Part shown: piece after piece, positions 6,772 through 13,100 of the stretch
How positions within the stretch are numbered: position 1 is the first letter of the stretch
Layout of the letters: the number at the start of each line of letters is the position of its first letter
Source of the DNA: an uncultured Candidatus Saccharibacteria bacterium
GTDB taxonomy: Bacteria; Patescibacteria; Saccharimonadia; Saccharimonadales; CAMLKC01
Reading direction: 5' to 3'
Assembly: GCA_946479025.1 (NCBI GenBank)
Contig: CAMLDM010000018.1
Location: forward strand, 1 to 15,771
Length of the DNA stretch: 15,771 bases
Notes under the pieces: model-generated
The model's database searches: none
Seen by the model: only the letters and a program-made list of their open reading frames with translations
What the model was told of the DNA's origin: nothing
Program-made: the position numbers and the translations under genes

Positions 6772-7985
6772 TGCACAACCTAGGCACCGTCATCCGATTT
6801 GAAGTTGTCCGCACGCTGAAAAAGAAGAGTTTCTGGATCGCGGCGCTAGCCGTTCCGATTATCGGCAGCCTCGCCGGCGCGATTATCTTTTTCTCAAACA
6901 AGGCTACCGATTCGCAGAGCAAAAAACTGGCGAGCGAAACGTATTCCGTTGGCATCACGGATAGCGCTCATCTCATTGCACCGTCGCTCGTAACATCGAT
7001 CAAAGCAAAACAGATCACCAGTAAAACCGAAGGCCAAAACGAGGTCCGGACCGGCAAACTCGACGCATACTTTTACTATCCGGGTGATGTCAGCAAACAG
7101 CCCGTCGAAGTATACGGCAAGGACGTCGGTATCTTCAAAAACAACCGTTACCAAGACCTTGCAGACCTTCTACTTACGCAATCCGTCGCCGCCAAAACCA
7201 GCCCGGGCGTACGCTCGGTACTACAAAACAAAGTCGCGTACTCGGCCGTCACTTACACCAAAGACGGACAGATCGACAAAGGCTTCTTGAATCTCATTGC
7301 GCCGGGCACGTTCCTCGTGTTGTTTTACTTCATGCTGGCGACATTCGGCAATCAGATCTTGACCAGCGTTACCGAAGAAAAAGAAAACCGCGTAATCGAG
7401 ATGATCCTCGCAACGATCAAGCCGACCACACTGCTCGTGGGTAAGCTTTTCTCGCTCATGGCGCTGGCGTTCATCCAAATGTTCGTTATTCTCACGCCGA
7501 TTATTACCGGATACTTCCTATTCGGGAGCCGATTGTCATTACCAAATCTTGATCTTTCGCAGATCCCGCTCGATCCGCTCGCGATTACTCTCGGCGCCAT
7601 TATTTTCGCTATCAGCTTTCTTATGTACACCGGCATCCTGATGACACTCGGCGCCGCCATGCCAACCGCAAAAGAGGCGGGCGGATTCTTCGGTGCGGTC
7701 ATGGCGTTAACATTCGGGCCGCTGTACGCCGCGCCGCTGTTCGTTACGTCGCCGGATTCTATCGTCGTGCAGGTTCTTAGTTATTTCCCATTGACTTCGC
7801 CGATTCCGCTGCTGTTAAGAAACGCCGTTGGCAACCTGCCGCTCGTTCCAGCTGCCATTTCCATCGCACTGCTGCTCGCTACTACCGTGCTTGCCATTAG
7901 TGTCGGAGTTCGCATTTTCCGCTTTGGCGCGCTTGAATACAGCCGGAAACTCAGCATGAAAGAAATACTCGGCCGCAAAAATTAA
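6771..7985 (+). CDS. ABC-2 type permease, NatB/YhaP-like
   Basis: This 404-aa integral membrane subunit pairs with the upstream ATPase. The first membrane span is at about 22-42. A large extracytoplasmic domain (about 44-170) follows, then five or six spans between 173 and 382 (about 173-197, 225-250, 268-295, 300-325, 328-350, 357-382). The cytoplasmic coupling motif TEEKENRVIEMIL (201-213) is the hallmark of NatB/YhaP-type permeases. The ATG is preceded by GGGGAGG and overlaps the ATPase stop. The operon ends 6 nt later in a strong hairpin. Export rather than import is expected, since no substrate-binding protein gene is present. Confidence 0.9.
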   Translation: MHNLGTVIRFEVVRTLKKKSFWIAALAVPIIGSLAGAIIFFSNKATDSQSKKLASETYSVGITDSAHLIAPSLVTSIKAKQITSKTEGQNEVRTGKLDAYFYYPGDVSKQPVEVYGKDVGIFKNNRYQDLADLLLTQSVAAKTSPGVRSVLQNKVAYSAVTYTKDGQIDKGFLNLIAPGTFLVLFYFMLATFGNQILTSVTEEKENRVIEMILATIKPTTLLVGKLFSLMALAFIQMFVILTPIITGYFLFGSRLSLPNLDLSQIPLDPLAITLGAIIFAISFLMYTGILMTLGAAMPTAKEAGGFFGAVMALTFGPLYAAPLFVTSPDSIVVQVLSYFPLTSPIPLLLRNAVGNLPLVPAAISIALLLATTVLAISVGVRIFRFGALEYSRKLSMKEILGRKN

Positions 7986-7991
7986 CGCCAA

Positions 7992-8027
7992 ACAAAATAC
8001 CCGCCTAAATCTTAGCGGGTATTTTGT
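7992..8027. terminator. bidirectional intrinsic terminator between convergent genes
   Basis: ACAAAATACCCGC (7992-8004) pairs perfectly, 13 bp, with GCGGGTATTTTGT (8015-8027) around a 10-nt loop. The A-rich base on one side becomes the U-rich tail on the other, so it works in both directions. It ends the permease operon on the plus strand and the 44-aa membrane protein gene on the minus strand. Confidence 0.92.
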
Positions 8028-8039
8028 GTGAAGAACATT

Positions 8040-8174
8040 TTACAGCATCGTCATAAAAGCGAAGAGTACAAGGAGGACGGCGGCGAGTATAGCAATCGCC
8101 AGTCCCATCTTATTCGGTTCAAACTCCGAGTGTACGGCTGCTTTTTTAACAGCTGTGCCTGATTTTTTTACCAT
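8040..8174 (-). CDS. 44-aa single-span membrane protein, function unknown
   Basis: This small gene encodes a basic N-terminus (MVKKSGTAVKKAAV), a short acidic linker (HSEFEPNK) and one hydrophobic span at about 24-44 (GLAIAILAAVLLVLFAFMTML). It runs to the C-terminus, consistent with a tail-anchored or N-in/C-out topology. I do not recognise a family. Support for expression comes from the flanks. A TTGTCG-17-TACACT promoter places the start site on or next to the ATG at 8174, and the shared hairpin at 7992-8027 terminates it 12 bp after the TAA. An ATG six bases earlier (8180) touches the -10 and is unlikely to be in the mRNA. It is divergent from the HxlR-type regulator, which may control it. 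Confidence 0.7.
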   Translation of the reverse strand: MVKKSGTAVKKAAVHSEFEPNKMGLAIAILAAVLLVLFAFMTML

Positions 8175-8180
8175 AACCAT

Positions 8181-8209
8181 AGTGTAACGCACACGGCTGG
8201 TATCGACAA
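8181..8209 (-). promoter_or_regulatory. promoter of the 44-aa membrane protein gene, leaderless
   Basis: On the minus strand TTGTCG (8209-8204) and TACACT (8186-8181) are separated by exactly 17 bp. The ATG at 8174 is the seventh base after the -10. GTAT (8200-8203) and ATAC (8211-8214) form a small inverted repeat across the -35 that could bind a regulator. Confidence 0.7.
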
Positions 8210-8231
8210 CATACTCACCACGTCGGCCGGT

Positions 8232-8260
8232 TTGACCATATGCGCTAGAAAATGTATAGT
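8232..8260 (+). promoter_or_regulatory. promoter of the HxlR-type regulator gene, leaderless
   Basis: TTGACC (8232-8237) and TATAGT (8255-8260) have a 17-bp spacer, the best -35/-10 pair in the window. The ATG at 8267 is 6 nt downstream of the -10. The upstream in-frame ATG at 8252 overlaps the -10, so it cannot be in this transcript. Confidence 0.8.
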
Positions 8261-8266
8261 AAAAGT

Positions 8267-8593
8267 ATGGAAACGGCGGCGACAGAGCAAATCGGCTGCC
8301 TCGCGGCAGCCACAGAAATTCTCGGTGACAAATGGACGCCGCATCTCTTACGATATTTCACCAACGAAAAGACCGTCCGTTTTTGCCAGCTGCAAGAACT
8401 TACCGGAGGCATCAATCCGCGAACGCTCTCGGCACGTCTTTTGCATCTTGAGAAAGAAGGTGTCATCGCAAAGGTCATCACCGATACAAGCAGCCGCTGT
8501 GAATACCGCCTCACCAAAAAGGGGCGTGACCTCATGCCGATTCTGCACGACATGCAGAAGTGGAGCGACAAATATGCTCGCAGCGAGTCTTAA
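8267..8593 (+). CDS. HxlR-family winged-helix transcriptional regulator
   Basis: This 108-aa DNA-binding protein belongs to the HxlR/MarR-like family (PF01638). The pattern is clear: Cys11 then ATEILGDKW (15-23) and VRFCQLQELTGGINPRTLSARLLHLEKEGVI (37-67) as the recognition helix and start of the wing. EYRLTKKGRDLMPIL (79-93) follows, and a C-terminal dimerisation helix with Trp99. Many HxlR proteins (HypR, YodB, QorR) sense quinones, aldehydes or disulfide stress through a conserved N-terminal cysteine. Cys11 is in that position, with Cys40 and Cys78 also present. The start is placed at 8267 from the promoter geometry. Likely targets are its own promoter, the divergent small membrane protein, or the downstream two-component operon 37 bp away. 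A redox role is an inference. Confidence 0.9.
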   Translation: METAATEQIGCLAAATEILGDKWTPHLLRYFTNEKTVRFCQLQELTGGINPRTLSARLLHLEKEGVIAKVITDTSSRCEYRLTKKGRDLMPILHDMQKWSDKYARSES

Positions 8594-8598
8594 GACTC
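8585..8598. promoter_or_regulatory. perfect 14-bp palindrome upstream of the response regulator gene
   Basis: GAGTCTTAAGACTC is a perfect 14-bp palindrome spanning the HxlR stop codon and the expected -35 position of the response-regulator promoter. It is a candidate operator for a dimeric regulator such as the HxlR protein. It is short and could be chance. Confidence 0.4.
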
Positions 8599-8615
8599 AA
8601 CTCAGAAAAGAGAGG

Positions 8616-8621
8616 TATAGT
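8616..8621 (+). promoter_or_regulatory. -10 of the response regulator operon, leaderless
   Basis: TATAGT (8616-8621) ends 8 nt before the ATG at 8630, with no SD. There is no good -35 at 17 bp, so the promoter may need an activator. The palindrome at 8585-8598 lies in that region. Confidence 0.6.
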
Positions 8622-8629
8622 ACCAATAT

Positions 8630-9307
8630 ATGAGAGTGTTATTGATCGAAGATGAACATAAAATTGCACGCGCGCTGAAAAAAGCGCTCGAGCAGGAAAG
8701 CTACGCCGTCGATGTGGCGTACGATGGCGACGAGGGCTACGCCATGGCAACGACCGAGCCCTACGACGCGGCGATCATCGACCGCATGCTGCCGGGCGAG
8801 TACAACGGACTCACTATCGTAAAAGCCATGCGCGACGCCCGGATCCACACGCCAGTGTTGCTCCTTACGGCACTTGGCAGCGTCAAAGACCGCACCGAAG
8901 GACTCGACAGCGGTGCCGACGATTACCTCGTGAAACCGTTCGCGCTCGAGGAGCTGCTAGCCCGCGTCCGCGCACTGCTGCGCCGCCCCAAAGAAGTCCA
9001 ATCGACCGTCTTAATGGCAGGTGACCTATCGCTCGACACCGTCACCTATGAAGTAAAGCGCGGCGACACTATCATCCAGCTAACTGGCAAGGAATTCGCC
9101 CTGCTTGAATATCTTCTCCGAAACCAAGGCCGACCCCTGCCAAAAGAACTCATCATCGCCCACGTATGGGACTACGATGCTGACATTTTGCCTAACACCG
9201 TCGAAGTATACATTAAATACCTGCGCGCAAAAGTCGACCAGCCGTTTGAGAAACAGCTCATTCACACCGTTCGCGGCTTCGGCTACAAGCTGCAGACAAG
9301 CGAGTAA
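8630..9307 (+). CDS. OmpR/PhoB-family response regulator
   Basis: This 225-aa two-component response regulator has a receiver domain (about 1-115) with the acidic pocket Glu7/Asp8, phospho-acceptor Asp51 (AAIIDRMLPG), Thr80 and Lys102 (LVKPF). The loop after Asp51 reads LPGEYNG, one residue longer than the common LPG-x-x-G pattern. The C-terminal winged-helix effector domain (about 128-223) includes LTGKEFALLEYLLRNQGR and the end TVRGFGYKL, typical of OmpR/PhoB proteins. It should bind direct repeats when phosphorylated by the kinase encoded 9 bp downstream. The obvious candidate target is the exporter immediately after the kinase gene. The mRNA start is predicted to be leaderless. Confidence 0.95.
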   Translation: MRVLLIEDEHKIARALKKALEQESYAVDVAYDGDEGYAMATTEPYDAAIIDRMLPGEYNGLTIVKAMRDARIHTPVLLLTALGSVKDRTEGLDSGADDYLVKPFALEELLARVRALLRRPKEVQSTVLMAGDLSLDTVTYEVKRGDTIIQLTGKEFALLEYLLRNQGRPLPKELIIAHVWDYDADILPNTVEVYIKYLRAKVDQPFEKQLIHTVRGFGYKLQTSE

Positions 9308-9316
9308 TTCGCGGCC

Positions 9317-10327
9317 GTGTTCCAGTCCGCGACACTCAAACTGACCGCCTGGTACCTGGCTATTCTTATTGCGATCAGCCTGCTGTTTAGCGTTATTATT
9401 TATTCCACCGCTTCAAAAGAAGTCGGCTCGAGAATCGGCTTTTTGCAAAAAACGTCGCAGCCGATCTTGTTCGATGACAGTCCGGCAAAGTTCGGGCTTT
9501 TGCGCGACAGCCAAGTTCATGCGGCAGAAGAAAACCTGCTCGTGTCATTGTTCGTCACCAATATCTGTATTTGGATCGCCGGTGGTTTCGGCAGCTACTA
9601 TCTGGCGCGGCGCACACTGACGCCGATCGAAGAGGCGCACGAGGCGCAGTCGCGCTTTACCAGCGACGCCAGCCATGAGTTGCGCACGCCGCTCGCTAGC
9701 ATGAAAACTGAGCTGGAAGTCGCGCTGCGCGATCCCAAACTTGAAAAAAGCGAGATGCGCGAACTACTCGTCAGCAACCTTGAGGAAGTAGATAAACTCA
9801 CGAAACTATCGCAGAATCTACTGCAGCTTTCACAACTGGATCACGAAGGTCTTTCGCGCGAGAGGGTAACGCTCTATGACATCGCCAGGTCGGTTATGGA
9901 GCGCTTCGATAAAACTGGCAAACGGGTCCAGCTGACCGGCAACAAATCATATGCGGTCACCGCGAACAAATCAAGCATCGAGGAGTTGCTAACGATCCTG
10001 CTTGATAACGCGCTCAAGTATAGCCCGGAAGATTCAAAGGTGCATGTTTCTCTTATCGGCCAGAGGCACATGGCCGGTTTTGAAGTCAGCAACACGGGCG
10101 AGGGCATTCCGTCAGACGTTTTGCCGCATATTTTTGACCGCTTCTACAGAGCGGATTCGTCACGCACCGGCGGTAAAAAAGGCGGCTATGGCTTAGGGCT
10201 GTCGCTTGCCAAAAAAATCGTTGAACTAAACAACGGTGAACTTGCTGTCAGCAGCGCCAGGGGGCAAACAACTACCTTTCGTGTTCTTCTGCCAAATTAC
10301 AGGAAATCTCAAGCAAAAAATCAGTAA
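9317..10327 (+). CDS. sensor histidine kinase
   Basis: This 336-aa membrane histidine kinase starts at GTG 9317, just after the response regulator stop; the hydrophobic first span begins almost at once, which supports this start. Spans lie at about 11-31 and 74-96. They enclose a sensor loop of only about 42 residues, so it may sense through the membrane or a partner such as the adjacent permease. A very short or degenerate HAMP-like linker leads to the dimerisation domain with phospho-acceptor His120 (ASHELRTP). The ATPase domain has the N-box LLDNALKYS (Asn231), G1 SNTGEGI (Asn259 where Asp is usual), F-box FDRFYRADSS and G2 GYGLGLSLAKK. It should phosphorylate Asp51 of the cognate regulator. 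Confidence 0.94.
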   Translation: MFQSATLKLTAWYLAILIAISLLFSVIIYSTASKEVGSRIGFLQKTSQPILFDDSPAKFGLLRDSQVHAAEENLLVSLFVTNICIWIAGGFGSYYLARRTLTPIEEAHEAQSRFTSDASHELRTPLASMKTELEVALRDPKLEKSEMRELLVSNLEEVDKLTKLSQNLLQLSQLDHEGLSRERVTLYDIARSVMERFDKTGKRVQLTGNKSYAVTANKSSIEELLTILLDNALKYSPEDSKVHVSLIGQRHMAGFEVSNTGEGIPSDVLPHIFDRFYRADSSRTGGKKGGYGLGLSLAKKIVELNNGELAVSSARGQTTTFRVLLPNYRKSQAKNQ

Positions 10328-10334
10328 GGCATCT

Positions 10335-10340
10335 TATATT
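10335..10340 (+). promoter_or_regulatory. possible -10 before the MacB-type exporter genes
   Basis: TATATT lies in the 42-bp gap after the kinase gene, 29 nt before the permease ATG. The leader carries AAGGAG (10359-10364). There is no -35 at 17 bp, as would be expected for a promoter activated by the response regulator. It could also be chance, with read-through from the kinase gene. Confidence 0.35.
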
Positions 10341-10369
10341 CATGATGTCAAACTAATCAAGGAGACCTC

Positions 10370-11728
10370 ATGAACGTCACAACAAGAGGAGTAAGAAATG
10401 CTCTTCGCAGCCCGGTGCGATCCGGCGCAATTATCATAATGCTTGCCATCAGCATCGGACTGGTGCTGGCTATGCTCGTTGCCCGCGCCAGCGTCAACGG
10501 GAAAATCAGCGAAGTGAAGGCAACCACCGCGACCGGAATCACCATAAATCCCGCAGGAATCAAGGACGGCTTCGGCGGCGGTGACCCACTGACAGCCGAC
10601 CAGATCAAGAAAATCAAGGACACCCCGCACATTGCTAGCGTTGCCAGCACACTGACCGACCAGTTAGGAAGCGACGATACCAACCTGACTCCCTCGTTCG
10701 AGTTGGGCAGCTTCGGCAAACGAATAATGCGTTTTGAAAGCAGTGCCCGCCCAGACGATACGCCGTCCGTTAAATCCAGCGGCGACATGCCGATATCAGG
10801 CAAAATGCCCGCCCCGCGCACCACCGTTACCGGTACCAGCGACCCAGCTTTCATCGCGCCTCAGGCCAAGCTCACCAGCGGCGACATGATCGACGGAAAC
10901 GGCAGCGATAACGTTGCGCTCATCGGGAAGGCGCTCGCCGACAAAAACCACCTGAAAGTTGGCGACACGTTTACCGCCTACGGCAAAAAAATTACCGTAA
11001 AAGGCATTTTCTCGGTGGATAGCATTTTCCAGAACAACGGCGTTATCATGCCGCTCGCTACGCTGCAAACGCTCACCAAGCAGCCGGGCGCCGTCACCAG
11101 CGTATCCGCAACAGTCGACAGCAGCGACAACGTTGCAAGCACGGTAGACGCTCTGAAGAAGACACTTGGCGACAAAGCCGACATTACCAGCCAGCAGGAA
11201 CAGGCCGAAAACAGCGTGAAGCCGCTTGAAGGCATTGCCTCGCTTGCAATGGCCGGAGTTATTGCCGCTAGCCTTGCCGGCGCGATCATCGTTCTGCTTT
11301 CAATGATCATGATCGTCCGCGAACGCCAGCGCGAGATTGGCGTTATCAAAGCCATCGGCGGCACGAACGTTAAGGTTATTACGCAGTTCGTTACCGAAGC
11401 CCTCACGCTCACAGTTATCAGCGGAATCATCGGACTTTGCCTTGGCGTCGCGGTCAGCGGCCCGATGACACAATCACTCGTTGACGGCAGCAATAATCCT
11501 GCATCCTCGTTCAGTAGCGGTTCGGGCGAACGCAAGCCGATAATGATGCGCGGCCCAATATCCCTGGAAGGTGTTGGCGGCGGTATCAGAAAAGTAAGCA
11601 GTACTCTCACTCCGGCAACATTCGTCAGCAGTATCGGCGTCATACTTCTTATCGCCATCGTTGGCAGTGCCGTGCCGGCCTGGGTCATCGCCCGCGTCAA
11701 ACCAGCCGAAGTGCTGAGAACAGAATAA
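10370..11728 (+). CDS. MacB/FtsX-type ABC transporter permease
   Basis: This 452-aa membrane protein has MacB/FtsX topology. Span 1 (about 19-40) leads to a large extracytoplasmic MacB_PCD domain (about 43-285). Three further spans follow (about 290-315, 338-363, 418-442). The cytoplasmic coupling segment VRERQREIGVIKAIGG (about 316-331) and the C-terminal ARVKPAEVLR are family hallmarks. A Gly/Ser-rich stretch (about 373-405) sits between spans 3 and 4, outside the usual core. Such proteins are mechanotransmitters rather than classic channels: with their ATPase they extract or expel lipoproteins, peptides or antibiotics. Here the two-component system just upstream suggests control by envelope stress. 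AAGGAG lies 5 nt before the ATG. Confidence 0.92.
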   Translation: MNVTTRGVRNALRSPVRSGAIIIMLAISIGLVLAMLVARASVNGKISEVKATTATGITINPAGIKDGFGGGDPLTADQIKKIKDTPHIASVASTLTDQLGSDDTNLTPSFELGSFGKRIMRFESSARPDDTPSVKSSGDMPISGKMPAPRTTVTGTSDPAFIAPQAKLTSGDMIDGNGSDNVALIGKALADKNHLKVGDTFTAYGKKITVKGIFSVDSIFQNNGVIMPLATLQTLTKQPGAVTSVSATVDSSDNVASTVDALKKTLGDKADITSQQEQAENSVKPLEGIASLAMAGVIAASLAGAIIVLLSMIMIVRERQREIGVIKAIGGTNVKVITQFVTEALTLTVISGIIGLCLGVAVSGPMTQSLVDGSNNPASSFSSGSGERKPIMMRGPISLEGVGGGIRKVSSTLTPATFVSSIGVILLIAIVGSAVPAWVIARVKPAEVLRTE

Positions 11729-11738
11729 AGGAGACTCT

Positions 11739-12419
11739 ATGCTATCAGTAAACAATCTTACGAAAAATTTTGAAGCGGCGCACGGAACAGTGCAAGCGCT
11801 AAGAGGTGTCGACTTCCAAGTGGAAACGGGCGAGTTCGCCTCAATAATCGGCAAAAGCGGTAGCGGAAAATCGACCCTGCTCAGCATGCTCGGCGCGCTC
11901 GACACGCCGTCGGGCGGCGAGATTCTGGTGGACGACGTAGACATTGCTAAGCTTTCCGAAAAGGAGCAAACGGCGTACCGGGCCCGCAAAATCGGCTTCG
12001 TATTCCAGCACTACAACCTCATCCCCAATCTCAGCGCCCGCGAAAACGTCATGCTGGCGCTCGAGTTCGGCGGCATGAAAGGCTCAAAGGCACGAAGTGA
12101 ACGGGCGGCCGAGCTGCTCAGTGAAGTCGGCATCGAAAACGACGAGCAATTGCGAAAACCCGCCAAGCTCAGCGGCGGCCAGCAGCAGCGGGTTTCCATA
12201 GCGCGCGCACTCGCCAACAAGCCGGCGATCATTTTAGCCGACGAACCGACGGGCAATCTCGACAGCGAAACAGGTAGAAAGATCTTCGACCTCCTCCACA
12301 CGCTTTGCCGCACCGAAAATACCACCATTCTGGCCGTTACGCACGACTTGGATATTGCCGGCAAAACCGACCGCACATTCACGCTAAAAGACGGAAAAAT
12401 TCTTCCAGATAAGCGATAG
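11739..12419 (+). CDS. LolD/MacB-type ABC transporter ATP-binding protein
   Basis: This 226-aa ATPase pairs with the permease just upstream, 10 bp away, and has AAGGAG 5 nt before its ATG. Motifs are Walker A GKSGSGKST (38-46), Q-loop Gln90 in FVFQHYNLIPNLSARENV, signature LSGGQQQR (144-151), Walker B IILADE (164-169) and H-loop His202. PTGNLDSETG after Walker B is diagnostic of the MacB/LolD/FtsE group. The gene is complete and of normal length. It ends the response regulator-kinase-permease-ATPase cluster; I see no convincing terminator in the 137 bp before the next gene. Confidence 0.95.
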   Translation: MLSVNNLTKNFEAAHGTVQALRGVDFQVETGEFASIIGKSGSGKSTLLSMLGALDTPSGGEILVDDVDIAKLSEKEQTAYRARKIGFVFQHYNLIPNLSARENVMLALEFGGMKGSKARSERAAELLSEVGIENDEQLRKPAKLSGGQQQRVSIARALANKPAIILADEPTGNLDSETGRKIFDLLHTLCRTENTTILAVTHDLDIAGKTDRTFTLKDGKILPDKR

Positions 12420-12486
12420 CGTCGTGCTTTTAGCAACACCGCGCGATTTTCAGAATTCACTCAGATTCATGGTTCATACTGATGGA

Positions 12487-12526
12487 GTAGCGGGACGAAC
12501 GGGGTAAATAACACCTTAGCCGCTAC
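12487..12526 (+). repeat. inverted repeat in the leader of the Gre-family gene
   Basis: GTAGCGG (12487-12493) and CCGCTAC (12520-12526) are exact reverse complements separated by 26 nt. They lie just before the SD of the next gene, in the 137-bp gap 12420-12556. It may be a leader stem-loop or an operator; the loop shows no convincing second stem. Nothing else in this gap can be assigned, and no good promoter is visible. Confidence 0.4.
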
Positions 12527-12556
12527 GCAAAAATGAAGAAGGAGGGGTACAAAAAC

Positions 12557-13024
12557 ATGAACACCACCAAAACCATTTACATCAGTAAAAAAGGCATGAA
12601 AGAACTGAAAAAAGTAGTCTCGCGACTGGAGCGCGACAAGAACGAGGCATACGCCAGGCTGCGCGAAATCGACAAGACTGACGGCCACGATGAACGCTAT
12701 GCCCGCATCGAGCATCTTGCTAACATCGAGGTGATTGAGAGCGAGCTAGCCGAAAAGAAAGCAGCACTGGCAAGCGCAAAACTCTTCCCGCGTAAGCGCG
12801 ACGCCCTCAAGGTGGCGATCGGCTCGGTCGTTGACCTGCTTGATACGCACGGACGAATCGTTCGTTACACCCTTGTAGACAGTATCGAAGCCAACCCGAG
12901 TGACGGCCGTATTTCCATCAAAAGTCCGCTCGGCCGCAGCCTCGTTGGCAAGCAGATCCAAGATGTCGTTGAGTGGAGCGCCGGCCTTCGCACCAACCGC
13001 CTGCAACTGGTAGGTATCGGCTAG
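12557..13024 (+). CDS. GreA/GreB-family transcription elongation factor, divergent
   Basis: This 155-aa protein has the two-part Gre layout: an N-terminal helical hairpin (about 11-75) and a C-terminal FKBP-like domain (about 86-155). The C-terminal match is good: GSVVDLLDTHGRIVRYTLVD, then ISIKSPLGRSLVGKQIQDVVEW (119-140). Gre factors enter the RNA polymerase secondary channel and stimulate cleavage of backtracked transcripts through acidic residues at the hairpin tip. Canonical GreA has GDLSEN there; this protein has DKTDGHDERYARIEH (39-53), with acidic residues (Asp42, Asp45, Glu46) but a different frame around them. Cleavage activity is therefore uncertain, and a Gre-like regulator is possible. 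The start is ATG 12557, 9 nt after GGAGGGG. The upstream in-frame ATG at 12533 would put the SD inside the coding region. Confidence 0.85.
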   Translation: MNTTKTIYISKKGMKELKKVVSRLERDKNEAYARLREIDKTDGHDERYARIEHLANIEVIESELAEKKAALASAKLFPRKRDALKVAIGSVVDLLDTHGRIVRYTLVDSIEANPSDGRISIKSPLGRSLVGKQIQDVVEWSAGLRTNRLQLVGIG

Positions 13025-13038
13025 TTTCACTTTCCTAC

Positions 13039-13075
13039 AAAAAGAGCGCGACCCGAGAGAGTCACGCTCTTTTTT
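13039..13075 (+). terminator. intrinsic terminator after the Gre-family gene
   Basis: AAAAAGAGCG (13039-13048) pairs with CGCTCTTTTT (13065-13074). Inside, across one C-A mismatch, GAC (13050-13052) pairs with GTC (13061-13063) around an 8-nt loop. The 3' side runs into a T-tract. It begins 14 bp after the TAG stop and also insulates the ATPase promoter that follows. Confidence 0.92.
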
Positions 13076-13084
13076 ATTGTAATT

Positions 13085-13093
13085 TGCTACAAT
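13085..13093 (+). promoter_or_regulatory. extended -10 promoter of the P-type ATPase gene, leaderless
   Basis: TGCTACAAT (13085-13093) is an extended -10. The ATG at 13101 follows after 7 nt with no SD. The -35 position at 17 bp lies in the preceding terminator and does not match consensus. Confidence 0.7.
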
Positions 13094-13100
13094 AGTACTA

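Noticed and set aside
8232..8633. Alternative plus-strand frame overlapping the HxlR gene
   Set aside because: Its start falls on the -35 of the HxlR promoter and its translation is a basic, Ser/Arg-rich shadow without family features.
10978..11700. 240-aa minus-strand open frame opposite the MacB-type permease
   Set aside because: It is the reverse complement of a conserved permease, a Ser/Thr/Ile/Pro-rich shadow frame with no regulatory signals.
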